Positions 35,221 through 48,547 of a stretch of DNA of 64,000 nt are shown here, piece by piece. The stretch is from Jaltomata sinuosa (taxonomy: Eukaryota > Streptophyta > Magnoliopsida > Solanales > Solanaceae). The notes under the pieces are model-generated. The model did not search any database. It was not told where the DNA came from and saw only the letters and a list, made by a program, of their open reading frames with translations. The stretch lies in assembly GCA_003996215.1 (NCBI GenBank), contig QJPP01003505.1:54365-118364 (forward strand). Reading direction: 5' to 3'. The position numbers and the translations under genes are program-made. The stretch's first letter is position 1, and every line of letters starts with the position of its first letter.

Positions 35221-37235
35221 TCTGGCAGATTTTGTTCAAGCAACATGGTCCAAGCAATGTGTTGGAGTGATCAAATCTTATGTTCAACTACTCTATTTTG
35301 CTGAAGAGAATGAGGAGATGAGAAGTTCTCAGTGTATCCTATTTAGAACAAAATTTATCAGAGGCATTATTTTCAAATTCTCCTCCATGATCGCTATGAA
35401 TGGTTGAAATAAAATTCCTTGCTTCTCTTTGAACTTTTTCTAAAAAGAATCTCAAAATTTGTAAATGTTTCATGCTTATGAACCAAAAACATGACCTAAG
35501 CAAAGCGAGAGTAATCATCAATAATAATGAAAGCATAACATTTTTCCTTAATACTAGCATTTCTAGTGGAACCAAAAATATCCATATGCAATATTTGAAG
35601 ATGTATAGAAGTGCTAACTATATCCTTTATTTTGAAAGATGAACGAGTTTGTTTGCCAAATTGAAATGCATCACTCATTATCTTTTGAAATATTTAATTT
35701 GGAAAAGCCTAAGACCAAATCAAGTTTTGAAATTTTTTCAATAGCAAGCATGCTGGCATGACCCAATTTCCTGTACTATACCTAAGGATCACAAGAAATA
35801 GCAATAAGATAAGTAAGAGTGAGAAAATCAACATTATTTAGAAAGTTGATATTCTCAACCCTATAGCCAATGAGGGTGATGTTCTTTGCCAGGTTGATGA
35901 TGGTGCACTTCGGAGCATCAAATAAAACGTAAAAACTTACATCACTAAGTTGATTGATACTTAGGAGGTTATGTTTTAATCTATCCATATGATATACTTC
36001 AATCAGATTGCATGAAATATTGATGGTAATTGATACAACTCCGATTACTTTTTTTTTAACATTAACTCCAAATCCTACATATCCTCCATTTATGTTGTTC
36101 ACATTTTGAAATTTTACACTTTTCTAACCATGTGTCTGGAATAACCGCTATGGATAACCCACATCCCTTTCTTGTAAGACCTTCTAGTGTCTTCCTATAA
36201 AATAAAGAAAATTAATGTTTCTTAGGTACCCAAGTGTTCTTGGGTCCTGGTTGGTTAGTACATGTCTCTTCCCGATTTTGATGTTTTTGTCTCTAAACCC
36301 ATTTATTGTGGGACTGCTTTTTATATGAAAGTTATAGAGTTTGTTTCCCAGACCTCCATTGTCACAACCCGAAATTGGGTCATGATGGCGTCTACATAAC
36401 CCCCAGAAGAAAAGCCTAACCCAAACATGCGAAAAGCAGTAAATAATAATTTAACTAAAGAGAAGCGGAAGATATAAACAAGGTATAGGGCCAAAAGCAT
36501 ATATACATATGATCGTACAAAATTTTCGAAAGATGGCCCTAAAGTGACCGAAAGACAAAATGACCCAATCACCAACCCGGACCTGGTGTTACTAGTACAG
36601 GAGCGACTAAAGCGAGGAGTAGTTACACAACAACCTCCGTCTATCCAAAATATAAAATATAAACAGGATATTCAAGATGGAAAGCAAGTAAAGTCTCCAA
36701 AAGCGCCGGGAGCTCACCTATATACGAACAACAAAGAGCCTCTAAAGATAGGAGATCAGTGAGGGTGGCTCGTACTAGGTGCTGCATCAGAAAATGAGAT
36801 GTGGAGTGTAGTATTAGTACCAAGACAATGGGTACTCACGAGGCATCATAGGCCGACCGAGCTCAGAAAGATAATATATAATTATAGATTACAGGAAAGT
36901 AGCTAATTATACAGGGATCCACCTAAATCTAATTATAAAACCGAAGACAAGCCGATAAATCAAAAGATAAAGGAAAATAAAAACAAGCCACACCAGAGTC
37001 AATCCACGTTCCAAGTCAAATGAAATGCGATTCACGATGATGCATAAATGTATGCAATATAATATAAACCCAGAATACCTCATCGGGCGTCTAGTATACC
37101 TCATCGGACTATGCATATATCTGAAATAACAAAATACTCAGAATAATGCATCGAGGGTTGGGAATACAACATCAGACTAATGTGTATGTATACAAAAAAT
37201 AGTAGTTTCTCTTTCCCTCTCAAAAACCAAGGTGA
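35221..37235. repeat. Array unit 3
   Basis: 2015 bp. The copia half is 35221-36359 and the LTR-H half 36360-37235. It is closest to unit 2 (cagaagaaaagcc). An open protease/pre-integrase piece lies at 35782-36102 (minus). Confidence 0.95.
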
Positions 37236-39250
37236 TCTGGCAGATTTTGTTCAAGCAACATGGTCCAAGCAATGTGTTGGAGTGATCAAATCTTATGTTC
37301 AACTACTCTATTTTGCTGAAGAGAATGAAGAGATGAGAAGTTCTCAGTGTATCCTATTTAGAACAAAATTTATCAGAGGCATTATTTTCAAATTCTCCTC
37401 CATGGTCGCTATGAATGGTTGAAATAAAATTCCTTGCTTCTCTTTGAACTTTTTCTAAAAAGAATCTCAAAATTTGTAAATGTTTCATGCTTATGAACCA
37501 AAAACATGACCTAAGCAAAGCGAGAGTAATCATCAATAATAATGAAAGCATAAAATTTTTCCTTAATACTAGAATTTCTAGTGGAACAAAAAAGATCCAT
37601 ATGCAATATTTGAAGATGTATAGAAGTGCTAACTATATCCTTTATTTTGAAAGATGAACGAGTTTGTTTGCCCAATTAAAATGCATCACTCATTATCTTT
37701 TGAAAAATTAAATTTGGAAAAGCCTAAGACCAAATCAAGTTTTGAAATTTTTTCAATAGCAAGCATGCTGGCATGACCCAGTTTCCTGTACTATAACAAA
37801 GTATCACAAGAAATAGCAATAAGATAAGTAAGAGTGAGAAAATCAACATTATTTAGAAAATTGATATTTTCAACCCTATAGCCAATGAGGGTGATGTTCT
37901 TTACCAGGTTGATGATGGTTCACTTCGGAGCATCAAATATAACGTAAAAATTTGCATCACTAAGTTGATTGATACTTAGGAGGTTATATTTCAATCCATC
38001 CATAAGATATACTTCAATCAGATTGCATGAAATATTGATGGTAATTGATACAACTCCGATTACTCTTTTTTTAGCATTATCTCCAAATTTTACATATCCT
38101 CCATTTATGTTGTTCACATTTTGAAATTTTCCCCTTTTCTAACCATGTGTATGGAATAACCGCAATGGATAACCCACATCCCTTTCTTGTAAGACCTTCT
38201 GGTGTGTTCCTATAAAATAAAGAAAATTAATGTTTCTTAGGTACCCAAGTGTTCGTGGGACCTGGTTGGTTAGTACATGTCTCTTCCCGATTTTGATGTT
38301 TTTGTCTCTAAACCCATTTATTGTGGGACTGCTTTTTATATGACAGTTATAGAGTTTGTGTCCCAGACCTCCATTGTCACAACCCGAAATTGGGTCATGA
38401 TGGTGTCTACATAAACCCCTGTAGACAAGCCTAACCCAAACATGCGGAAAGCAGTAAATAATAATTTAACTAAAGAGAAGCGGAAGATATAAACAAGGGA
38501 TAGGGCCAAAAGCATATATACATACCAGCGTACAAAATAATCAAAAGATGGCCCTAAAGTGACCTAAAGACAAAATGACCCAATCACAAACCCGGACCTG
38601 GTGTCACTAGTACAAGAGCGACTAAAGCGAGGAGTAGTTATACAATAACCTCCGTCTATCCAAAATATAAAATATAAACAGGATATACAAGATGGAAAGA
38701 AGGTAAAGTCTCCAAAAGCGCCGGGAGCTCACCAATATCCGAACAACAAAGGGCCTCTAAAGATAGGAGATCAGCGAGGGTGGCTTGTATTAGGTGCTGC
38801 ATCAGAAAATGACATGCAGAGTGTAGTATGAGTACCAAGACAATGGGTAGTCACTAGGCATCATAGGCCGACCGAGCTCAGAAAGATAATATATAAGTAT
38901 AGATTACAGGAAAGTAGCTAACTATACAGGGATCCACCTAAATCTAATTATAAAACCGAAGACAAGCCGATAAATCAAAAGATAAAGGAAAATAACAACA
39001 AGCCACTCTAGAGTCAATCCACGTGCCAAGTCAAATGAAATGCGATTCACGATGATGCATATATGTATGCAATATAATATAAACCCAGAATACCTCATCG
39101 GGCGTCCAGTATACCTCATCGGACTATGCATATATCTGAGATAACAAAATACCCAGAATAATGAATCGAGGGTTGGGAATACAGCATCGGACTAATATGT
39201 ATGTATACAAAAAATAGTAGTTTCTCTTTCACTCTCAAAAACCAAGGTGA
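37236..39250. repeat. Array unit 4
   Basis: 2015 bp. The copia half is 37236-38374 and the LTR-H half 38375-39250. Units 4-7 share tcaaatataacgtaaaaat in the protease part and ctgtagacaagcc in the LTR. Units 4 and 5 alone share gacatgcagagtg. Confidence 0.95.
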
Positions 39251-41265
39251 TCTAGCAGATTTTGTTCAAGCAACATGGTCCAAGCAATGTGTTGGAGTGA
39301 TCAAATCTTATGTTCAACTACTCCATTTTGCTGAAGAGAGTCAGGAGATGAGAAGTTCTCAGTGTATCCTATTTAGCACAAAATTTATCAGAGGCATTAT
39401 TTTCAAATTCTCCTCCATGGTCGCTATGAATGGTTGAAATAAAATTCCTTGCTTCTCTTTGAACTTTTTCTAAAAAGAATCTCAAAATTTGTAAATGTTT
39501 CATGCTTATGAACCAAAAACATGACCTAAGCAAAGCGAGAGTAATCATCAATAATAATGAAAGCATAACATTTTTCCTTAATACTACAATTTCTAGTGGA
39601 ACCAAAAAGATCCATATGCAATATTTGAAGATGTATAGAAGTGCTAACTATATCCTTTATTTTGAAAGATGAACGAGTTTGTTTGCCCAATTAAAATGCA
39701 TCACTCATTATCTTTTGAAAAATTAAATTTGGAAAAGCCTAAGACCAAATCAAGTTTTGAAATTTTTTCAATAGCAAGCATGCTGGCATGACCCAGTTTC
39801 CTGTACTATAACCAAGTATCACAAGAAATAGCAATAAGATAAGTAAGAGTGAGAAAATCAACATTATTTAGAAAATTGATATTTTCAACCCTATAGCCAA
39901 TGAGGGTGATGTTCTTTACCAGGTTGATGATGGTTCACTTCGGAGCATCAAATATAACGTAAAAATTTGCATCACTAAGTTGATTGATACTTAGGAGGTT
40001 ATGTTTCAATCCATCCATAAGATATACTTCAATCAGATTGCATGAAATATTGATGGTAATTGATACAACTCCGATTACTCTTTTTTTAGCATTATCTCGA
40101 AATTTTACATATCCTTCATTTATGTTGTTCACATTTTGAAATTTTCCCCTTTTCTAACCATGTGTATGGAATAACCGCAATGGATAACCCACATCCCTTT
40201 CTTGTAAGACCTTCTGGTGTGTTCCTATAAAATAAAGAAAATTAATGTTTCTTAGGTACCCAAGTGTTCGTGGGTCCTGGTTGGTTAGTACATGTCTCTT
40301 CCCGATTTTGATGTTTTTGTCTCTAAACCCATTTATTGTGGGACTGCTTTTTATATGAAAGTTATGGAGTTTGTGTCCCAGACCTCCATTGTCACAACCC
40401 AAAATTGGGTCATGATGGCGTCTACATAACCCCCTGTAGACAAGCCTAACCCAAACATGCGGAAAGCAGTAAATAATAATTTAACTAAAGAGAAGCGGAA
40501 GATATAAACAAGGGATAGGGCCAAAAGCATATATACATACCAGCGTACAAAATATTCAAAAGATGGCCCTAAAGTGACCGAAAGACAAAATGACCCAATC
40601 ACAAACCCGGACCTGGTGTCACTAGTACAAGAGCGACTAAAGCGAGGAGTAGTTATACAACAACCTCCGTCTATCCAAAATACAAAATATAAACAGGATA
40701 TACAAGATGGAAAGAAGGTAAAGTCTCCAAAAGCGCCGGGAGCTCACCAATATCTGAACAACAAAGGGCCTCTAAAGATAGGAGATCAGCGAGGGTGGCT
40801 TGTATTAGGTGCTGCATCAGAAAACGACATGCAGAGTGTAGTATGAGTACCAAGACAATGGGTACTCACTAGGCATCATAGGCCGACCGAGCTCAGAAAG
40901 ATAATATATAAGTATAGAATACAGGAAAGTAGCTAACTATACAGGGATCCACCTAAATCTAATTATAAAACCGAAGACAAACCGATAAATCAAAAGATAA
41001 AGGAAAATAACAACAAGCCACACTAGAGTCAATCCATGTGCCAAGTCAAATGAAATGCGATTCACGATGATGCATATATGTATGCAATATAATATAAACC
41101 CAGAATACCTCATCGGGCGTCCAGTATACCTCATCGGACTATGCATATATCTGAGATAACAAAATACCCAGAATAATGCATCGAGGGTTGGGAATACAGC
41201 ATCGGACTAATATGTATGTATACAAAAAATAGTAGTTTCTCTTTCACTCTCAAAAACCAAGGTGA
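39251..41265. repeat. Array unit 5
   Basis: 2015 bp. The copia half is 39251-40389 and the LTR-H half 40390-41265. It starts tctagcag. It shares gagagtcaggagatg with unit 6 and gacatgcagagtg with unit 4, so it bridges the two. Confidence 0.95.
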
Positions 41266-43279
41266 TCTGGCAGATTTTGTTCAAGCAACATGGTCCAAGC
41301 AATGTGTTGGAGTGATCAAATCTTATGTTCAACTACTCCATTTTGCTGAAGAGAGTCAGGAGATGAGAAGTTCTCAGTGTCTCCTATTTAGCACAAAATT
41401 TATCAGAGGCATTATTTTCAAATTCTCCTCCATGGTCGCTATGAATGGTTGAAATAAAATTCCTTGCTTCTCTTTGAACTTTTTCTAAAAAGAATCTCCA
41501 AATTTGTAAATGTTTCATGCTTATGAACCAAAAACATGACCTAAGCAAAGCGAGAGTAATCATCAATAATAATGAAAGCATAACATTTTTCCTTAATACT
41601 ACAATTTCTAGTGGAACCAAAAAGATCCATATGCAATATTTGAAGATGTATAGAAGTGCTAACTATATCCTTTATTTTGAAAGATGAACGAGTTTGTTTG
41701 TCCAATTAAAATGCATCACTCATTATCTTTTGAAAATTTAAATTTGGAAAAGCCTAAGACCAAATCAAGTTTTGAAATTTTTTCAATAGCAAGCATGCTG
41801 GCATGACCCAGTTTCTTGTACTATAACCAAGGATCACAAGAAATAGCAATAAGATAAGTAAGAGTGAGAAAATCAACAATATTTAAAAAATTGATATTTT
41901 CAACCCTATAGCCAATGAGGGTGATGTTCTTTACCAGGTTGATGATGGTTCACTTTGGAGCATCAAATATAACGTAAAAATTTGCATCACTAAGTTGATT
42001 GATACTTAGGAGGTTATGTTTCAATCCATCCATAAGATATACTTCAATCAGATTGCATGAAATATTGATGGTAATTGATACAACTCCGATTACTCTTTTT
42101 TTAGCATTATCTCGAAATTTTACATATCCTTCATTTATGTTGTTCACATTTTGAAATTTTCCCCTTTTCTAACCATGTGTATGGAATAACCGCAATGGAT
42201 AACCCACATCCCTTTCTTGTAAGACCTTCTGGTGTGTTCCTATAAAATAAAGAAAATTAATGTTTCTTAGGTACCCAAGTGTTCGTGGGTCCTGGTTGGT
42301 TAGTACATGTCTCTTCCCGATTTTGATGTTTTTGTCTCTAAACCCATTTATTGTGGGACTGCTTTTTATATGAAAGTTATAGAGTTTGTTTCCCAGACCT
42401 CCATTGTCACAACCCGAAATTGGGTCATGATGGCGTCTACATAACCCCCTGTAGACAAGCCTAACCCAAACATGCGGAAAGCAGTAAATAATAATTTAAC
42501 TAAAGAGAAGCGGAAGATATAAACAAGGGATAGGGCCAAAAGCATATATACATACCAGCGTACAAAATATTCAAAAGATGGCCCTAAAGTGATCGAAAGA
42601 CAAAATGACCCAATCACAAACCCGGACCTGGTGTCACTAGTACAAGAGAGACTAAAGCGAGGAGTAGTTATACAACAACCTCCGTCTATCCAAAATACAA
42701 AATATAAACAGGATATACAAGATGGAAAGAAGGTAAAGTCTCCAAAAGCGCCGGGAGCTCACCAATATCCGAACAACAAAGGGCCTCTAAAGATAGGAGA
42801 TCAGCGAGGGTGGATCATACTAGGTGCTGCATCAGAAAAAAGATGCATAGTGTAGTATAAGTACCAAGACAATGGGTACTCAGTAGGCATCATAGGTCGA
42901 CCGAGCTCAGAAAGATAATATATAAGTATAGATTACAGGAAACCAGCTAACTATACAGGGATCCACCTAAATCTAGTTATAAAATCGAAGACAAGCCGAT
43001 AACTAAAAATATAAAGGGAAACAACATCAAGACACACCAGAGTCAATCCACGTGCCAAGACAAATGCAATGCGATGCACGATGATGCATATATGTATACA
43101 ATATAATATAAACCCTGAATACCGCACTGGGCATCCAGAACACCTCATCAGACAATGCATATATCTGAGATAATAAAATACCCAGAATAATGCATCGAGG
43201 GTTGGGAATACAGCATCGGACTAATATGTATGTATACAAAAAATAGTAGTTTCTCTTTCACTCTCAAAAACCAAGGTGA
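41266..43279. repeat. Array unit 6
   Basis: 2014 bp. The copia half is 41266-42404 and the LTR-H half 42405-43279. From about 42811 onward its LTR half carries many variants shared only with unit 7, for example tggatcatactagg and ggaaaccagctaac. Confidence 0.95.
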
Positions 43280-45295
43280 TCTGGCAGATTTTGTTCAAGC
43301 AACATGGTCCAAGCAATGTGTTGGAGTGATCAAATCTTATGTTCAACTACTCCATTTTGCTGAAGAGAGTGAGGAGATGAGAAGTTCTCAGTGTATCCTA
43401 TTTAGCACAAAATTTATCAGAGGCATTATTTTCAAATTCTCCTCCATGGTCGCTATTTATGGTTGAAATAAAATTCCTTGCTTCTCTTTGAACTTTTTCT
43501 AAAAAGAATCTCAAAATTTGTAAATGTTTCATGCTTATGAACCAAAAACATGACCTAAGCAAAGCGAGAGTAATCATCAATAATAATGAAAGCATAACAT
43601 TTTTCCTTAATACTAGAATTTCTAGTGGAACCAAAAAGATCCATATGCAATATTTGAAGATGTATAGAAGTGCTAACTATATCCTTTATTTTGAAGGATG
43701 AACGAGTTTGTTTGCCAAATTGAAATGCATCACTCATTATTTTTTGAAAAAATTAATTTGGAAAAGCCTAAGACCAAATCAAGTTTTAAAAATTTCTCAA
43801 TAGCAAGCATGCTGGCATTTGAACCAATTTCTTGTACTATAACCAAGGATCACAAGAAATAGCAATAAGATAAGTAAGAGTGAGAAAATCAACATTATTT
43901 AGAAAATTGATATTTTCAACCCTATAGCCAATGAGGGTGATGTTCTTTACCAGGTTGATGATGGTTCACTTCGGAGCATCAAATATAACGTAAAAATTTG
44001 CATCACTAAGTTGATTGATACTTAGGAGGTTATATTTCAATCCATCCATAAGATATACTTCAATCAGATTGCATGAAATATTGATGGTAATTGATACAAC
44101 TCCGATTACTCTTTTTTTAGCATTATCTCCAAATTTTACATATCCTCCATTTATGTTGTTCACATTTTGAAATTTTCCCCTTTTCTAACCATGTGTATGG
44201 AATAACCGCAATGGATAACCCACATCCCTTTCTTGTAAGACCTTCTGGTGTGTTCCTATAAAATAAAGAAAATTAATGTTTCTTAGGTACCCAAGTGTTC
44301 GTGGGTCCTGGTTGGTTAGTACATGTCTCTTCCCGATTTTGATGTTTTTGTCTCTAAACCCATTTATTGTGGGACTGCTTTTTATATGAAAGTTATAGAG
44401 TTTGTTTCCCAGACCTCCATTGTCACAACCCGAAATTGGGTCATGATGGCGTCTACATAACCCCCTGTAGACAAGCCTAACCCAAACATGCGGAAAGCAG
44501 TAAATAATAATTTAACTAAAGAGAAGCGGAAGATATAAACAAGGGATAGGGCCAAAAGCATATATACATACCAGCGTACAAAATATTCAAAAGATGGCCC
44601 TAAAGTGAACGAAAGACAAAATGACCCAATCACAAACCCGGACCTGGTGTCACTAGTACAAGAGAGACTAAAGCGAGGAGTAGTTATACAACAACCTCCG
44701 TCTATCCAAAATACAAAATATAAACAGGATATACAAGATGGAAAGAAGGTAAAGTCTCCAAAAGCGCCGGGAGCTCACCAATATCCGAACAACAAAGGCC
44801 TCTAAAGATAGGAGATCAGCGAGGGTGGATCATACTAGGTGCTGCATCAGAAAAAGAGATGCATAGTGTAGTATAAGTACCAAGACAATGGGTACTCAGT
44901 AGGCATCATAGGTCGACCGAGCTCAGAAAGATAATATATAAGTATAGATTACAGGAAACCAGCTAACTATACAGGGATCCACCTAAATCTAGTTATAAAA
45001 TCGAAGACAAGCCGATAACTAAAAATATAAAGGGAAACAACATCAAGACACAGCAGAGTCAATCCACGTGCCAAGACAAATGCAATGCGATGCACGATGA
45101 TGCATATATGTATACAATATAATATAAACCCTGAATACCGCACTGGGCATCCAGAACACCTCATCAGACAATGCATATATCTGAGATAATAAAATACCCA
45201 AAATAATGCATAGGGGGTCCAAAATACCGCATCGGACTAATATGTATGTATACAGAAAATAGTAGTTCCTCTTTCCCTCTCAAAAACAAAGGTGA
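43280..45295. repeat. Array unit 7 (last)
   Basis: 2016 bp. The copia half is 43280-44420 and the LTR-H half 44421-45295. Beyond 45295 the LTR runs on into its own parental sequence and does not return to copia, which marks the right edge of the array. Confidence 0.95.
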
Positions 45296-46475
45296 AACTC
45301 AAAATAACTTGATTTAGTCCAAAATTCATCACAACCGTAGAAAAACCTCTTTTCAAACCCAAAAGCCTTTGAAAAACCATTTTATATCGTACCAATGATA
45401 TGCCATACGATATGAGTATGAATACTCACAAGCAGAGGAATAATCACACCATCAGATCAAATAGCGCAAAGTACCCTTCAAACCAAGAGAAACTAACCTG
45501 GAATATGTCAAAATCCTAGCCATGTCCTCGGGCCCACAATTACACACAATTATAAAATAATGCGGTAATGCAGGAAAATCAAAACAGAAAATGACAAGCC
45601 AACTCTATTCTACCTCTAAAGCGTCCTAAAAGCATGTTAAGGATCTTAGACTAGTCACACAGAAGAAACAAGCTCCTAGGCTAAAGATAACATGCAATCC
45701 TAGACTAAAAAAATGAAATAGCCAATTAACATGATAAACAGGATTAAAGCCTAGAGTCTATCTAAAATCCAACCTAATGTTCCAGTAACATATAAATATA
45801 TAGAACCTAACTAACTCAGTCTAGAAGGTAAACCGTAACCTACCTCAGGGCCGAACTGCAAGCACGAACCATCACTCGTGTGCCTTCCCCTTCCGAATGG
45901 CCTCAGAAAGCTTCCACGCTATCAAGAACATAACCCAGGTGTCAAGACGAGAAGAAAGACACCCATATTGATATGTAAAAAATCAGACTTAAAATTAGGT
46001 CAGAAAAATGACCCTCGGGGTTCGTACGATGAAACAAAAAACAAAATTCACAATTGTGCTCGCGGTGAGTTAAGGAACCCATGCCCAAAGTGTGGGCGCA
46101 AATGAAGCTCGATTTGGGGCTTAAAATAGCCCCGAAGTGCTACTAATTTATGGAATTTAGATGGGAAAACTCTTAATTAAAGGCGGGAACCTACCTCGAC
46201 AAGAGGGATACAACACGGAGATGAGTTGCACGGGTTCAAGAACATGCAGCCTCCAAAGATCAGATTTCTACCAATCTCACCCCAATTCTAAGAATTTAAA
46301 CAACAAGGGAATTTAGCGAAAGAAATACGGAAATTTACACGGAATGAGGGGAGGGGTGACGGGGAACTTACCAGATGAAACGCACTGAATTGGGAAGCTG
46401 GAATTCAGAGATTTGAAGCTCAACAATGGTGTTTTCTCGGAATGAAAGAAATAGGAACGGAGTTGAAGTTCTAAC
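45296..46475 (-). repeat. Family-H gypsy LTR, continuation beyond the array
   Basis: Unique right-hand continuation of the LTR whose 3' end is used in the array. Recognisable LTR landmarks are ctcgggcccacaattac (about 45528) and ggtaaaccgtaacctacct (about 45828). The end of the LTR (a TTACA-type end on plus) is not reached; the sequence breaks near 46475-46490. The ORF at 45878-46105 has no recognised motif. No other feature is seen here. Confidence 0.65.
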
Positions 46476-46489
46476 TAACTGCCAGGGGT

Positions 46490-47457
46490 CCTTCATCAGA
46501 AAAAGATGCAAAATGTAGTATGAGTACCAAAACAATGGGTACCCAGTAAGTATCATAGGTCGACCGAGCACAGAAAGATAATATATAATATAAATTACAC
46601 AAAAGTAAGCTAAATATAGGAATCCACCTAAATCTAGTTATAAAACCAAAAAAGGACTAACCGGAACCAACAAGAAGGAAGTAATAACAAAGTCAATCTA
46701 GACAACTGACAGTCCAAATACACTCCAGCCAATATGATGCGATGGAGGATTCTGTGATGCATGAGTTCATAATAGTATAAACAAGTAAGAACCTGGTATC
46801 TGATACTTGGGGTGCTAGGAATTTAACCTCGAGCTCATCAACAAGTGCATAGAAGTAAAACCCAAAATAATGCATCGGGGCACCCAAAATGAACATCGAG
46901 CTTATTAACAAGTGCATAAAGGTAAACCCAAAATGGTACATCTAGGCGCCCAAAAATGAACATCGAGCTTATCAACAAGTGCATAAAGGTAAACCCGAAA
47001 TGGTATATCGAGGCACCCAAAAGGGAACATCGAGCTTAGCAACATTGCATGAAAGTAGTACTTTTCTTTTCCTTCCCAAAATCAGTAGTAAAACCCAAGA
47101 TAACTATTTTAAAATCCAAAAATTACGATAACAGTAGTAAATCTCAAGTTGGAATCAAAAACCCCAAAAATCATTCTTTTCCATATCGATAGGCATGTAG
47201 ATGTAATATGAGCATGTAAATTTCCATGTTTAGAGAATATAGCACATAACAAGGCAAAATAGGGCAAAATACCCGCCAACAAAGAGAACTGACCTAAAAA
47301 CTCCATCCAAATCCAAGATATGACCTCGGGCCCACAATCAAACACACAACCAATAAATAAGGCAAAACCAATAGAAATTAACTATGAAAACTACTAAAAG
47401 AATAAACTCTACCTCAAAAACCTCCTAAAAACATACAAGGGATTCTATAAAGGCTAT
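46490..47457 (-). repeat. Second family-H-like LTR fragment
   Basis: From cttcatcagaaaaagatgc it repeats, with many differences, the order seen at about 44846-45660: agtatgagtaccaa, ggtcgaccgagc, aaagataatatata, then ctcgggcccacaatca. It contains a 67-bp minisatellite. It is cut at 47458 by LTR C. Whether it came from a second element or a duplication of the first cannot be told here. Confidence 0.65.
46828..47055. repeat. 67-bp minisatellite, about 3.4 copies
   Basis: Copies start at 46828, 46894, 46961 and 47028 (partial), each built on catcgagctta-caacaagtgcat, then a ggtaaaccc block, then a ggcacccaaaa block. Periods are 66, 67 and 67 bp. It overlaps the place where the array LTR has a single diverged copy with catcgggcgtccag. 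Confidence 0.88.
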
Positions 47458-48547
47458 TGTCACGACCTGATTTCTCGGTCATGATGGAACCTACGACCCA
47501 CTAGTAGGCGAACCAATCACCATATCCCAGAGCAGTTAGTAATGGGCTACTATCAACCAATTAAGCGGGAGAACAGTATAAATATGCTGAAACAAGGTAA
47601 AATAAGTAAAAAAAAGGGACAACAGGAATATATATATACATATATAGAAGCTAAACCAAACCCTAAAACCTGGTATCATAGTATAGAGCCAGAACTACAT
47701 ATAAGGAGTACAAACGATCCGAAATAATATATACAGATGTCTCTAAATGGTAATAGAGTACATAAAGCAAAAGATAAACTAAAGCTAAGCTCCGATAACC
47801 AAGAGCTCACCCTCAGTCTGAAGTAGTCCCCAAAAGATCTTTGAGCAGGAATCACAATGATCTAGCGGCGATGGCCCACAATATGATCTGCAGCAGAAGA
47901 GGCAGTGTGTAGTATGAGCACCAACGAAGCAATCGATACCCAGTAGGTATCATAGGCCGACTGGACACATATAAGATAAAAGAGCAGTAATAAGGAGAAT
48001 AGAAACAAGTAGTCACTGAAAACAATGAAGAAGCACCCGGAAGCTAGCACGGAAGGAGTACAACCAAGATAACACACATGGCTAGCTACTAGAATACCAA
48101 TCACATGCGAAAGAAAGAAATACGTTCCCGGGGATCCAATCAATAACAAGTAGGCGGTATACCGGTAACCTCAATGAAAAGAGAAGGAGCAGGTGAATAA
48201 CGGAAGTAATGCTCGGGTACTGAATACTATTATCCAAATAAGCATACTAATCTCAATCAAGATATACCAACTAGAAGCAAAAGTACAACCTTATCAAATC
48301 CAATGTCGAGTAACCATAATAGAGACAATATTACTAGTTAATAACAATAAGCCTACCTACAGTCCCACGGGCACCCATACACCCGAGGAACACAAGCAAG
48401 TGAAGACAAACCCTCCGGCATTCCATACTACCGGATCATACACTCAGCAAACAACAAACAAGGATAGAACCTCAAACAATATTATAATGTGATGAACTAG
48501 GTGTAATAGTAGTAATGTATGCTACCCGTTTCCGCCATCCTATAAGG

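Larger units (their letters stand above)
21801..45295. repeat. Seven-copy head-to-tail array of a 2015-bp chimeric unit
   Basis: Seven units start at 21801, 33207, 35221, 37236, 39251, 41266 and 43280. Their lengths are 2014-2016 bp once the 9391 bp of element A and its target duplication are removed from unit 1. Each unit joins about 1139 bp of copia protease-integrase (minus strand) to about 876 bp of the 3' end of a gypsy LTR, family H (minus strand, starting TGTCACRACCC on plus). The unit border reads aaggtga then tctgg. At the left edge the copia parent is continuous (ccaaaagtga then tctgg). At the right edge the LTR parent is continuous (aaaggtga then aactc). Units are near-identical, with single-base differences and rare 1-bp indels. 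Confidence 0.95.

Noticed and set aside
43027..43239. Small hydrophobic ORFs in the LTR half of the array units
   Set aside because: They change or vanish between near-identical units and lie in noncoding LTR sequence.
21801..45295. The regular repeats as a CRISPR-like array
   Set aside because: Units are 2 kb, contiguous and without spacers, and are made of retroelement sequence.
45878..46105. A possible zinc-finger ORF ending CPKCGRK
   Set aside because: It has a single Cys pair and lies in LTR sequence with no related copy or conserved frame.
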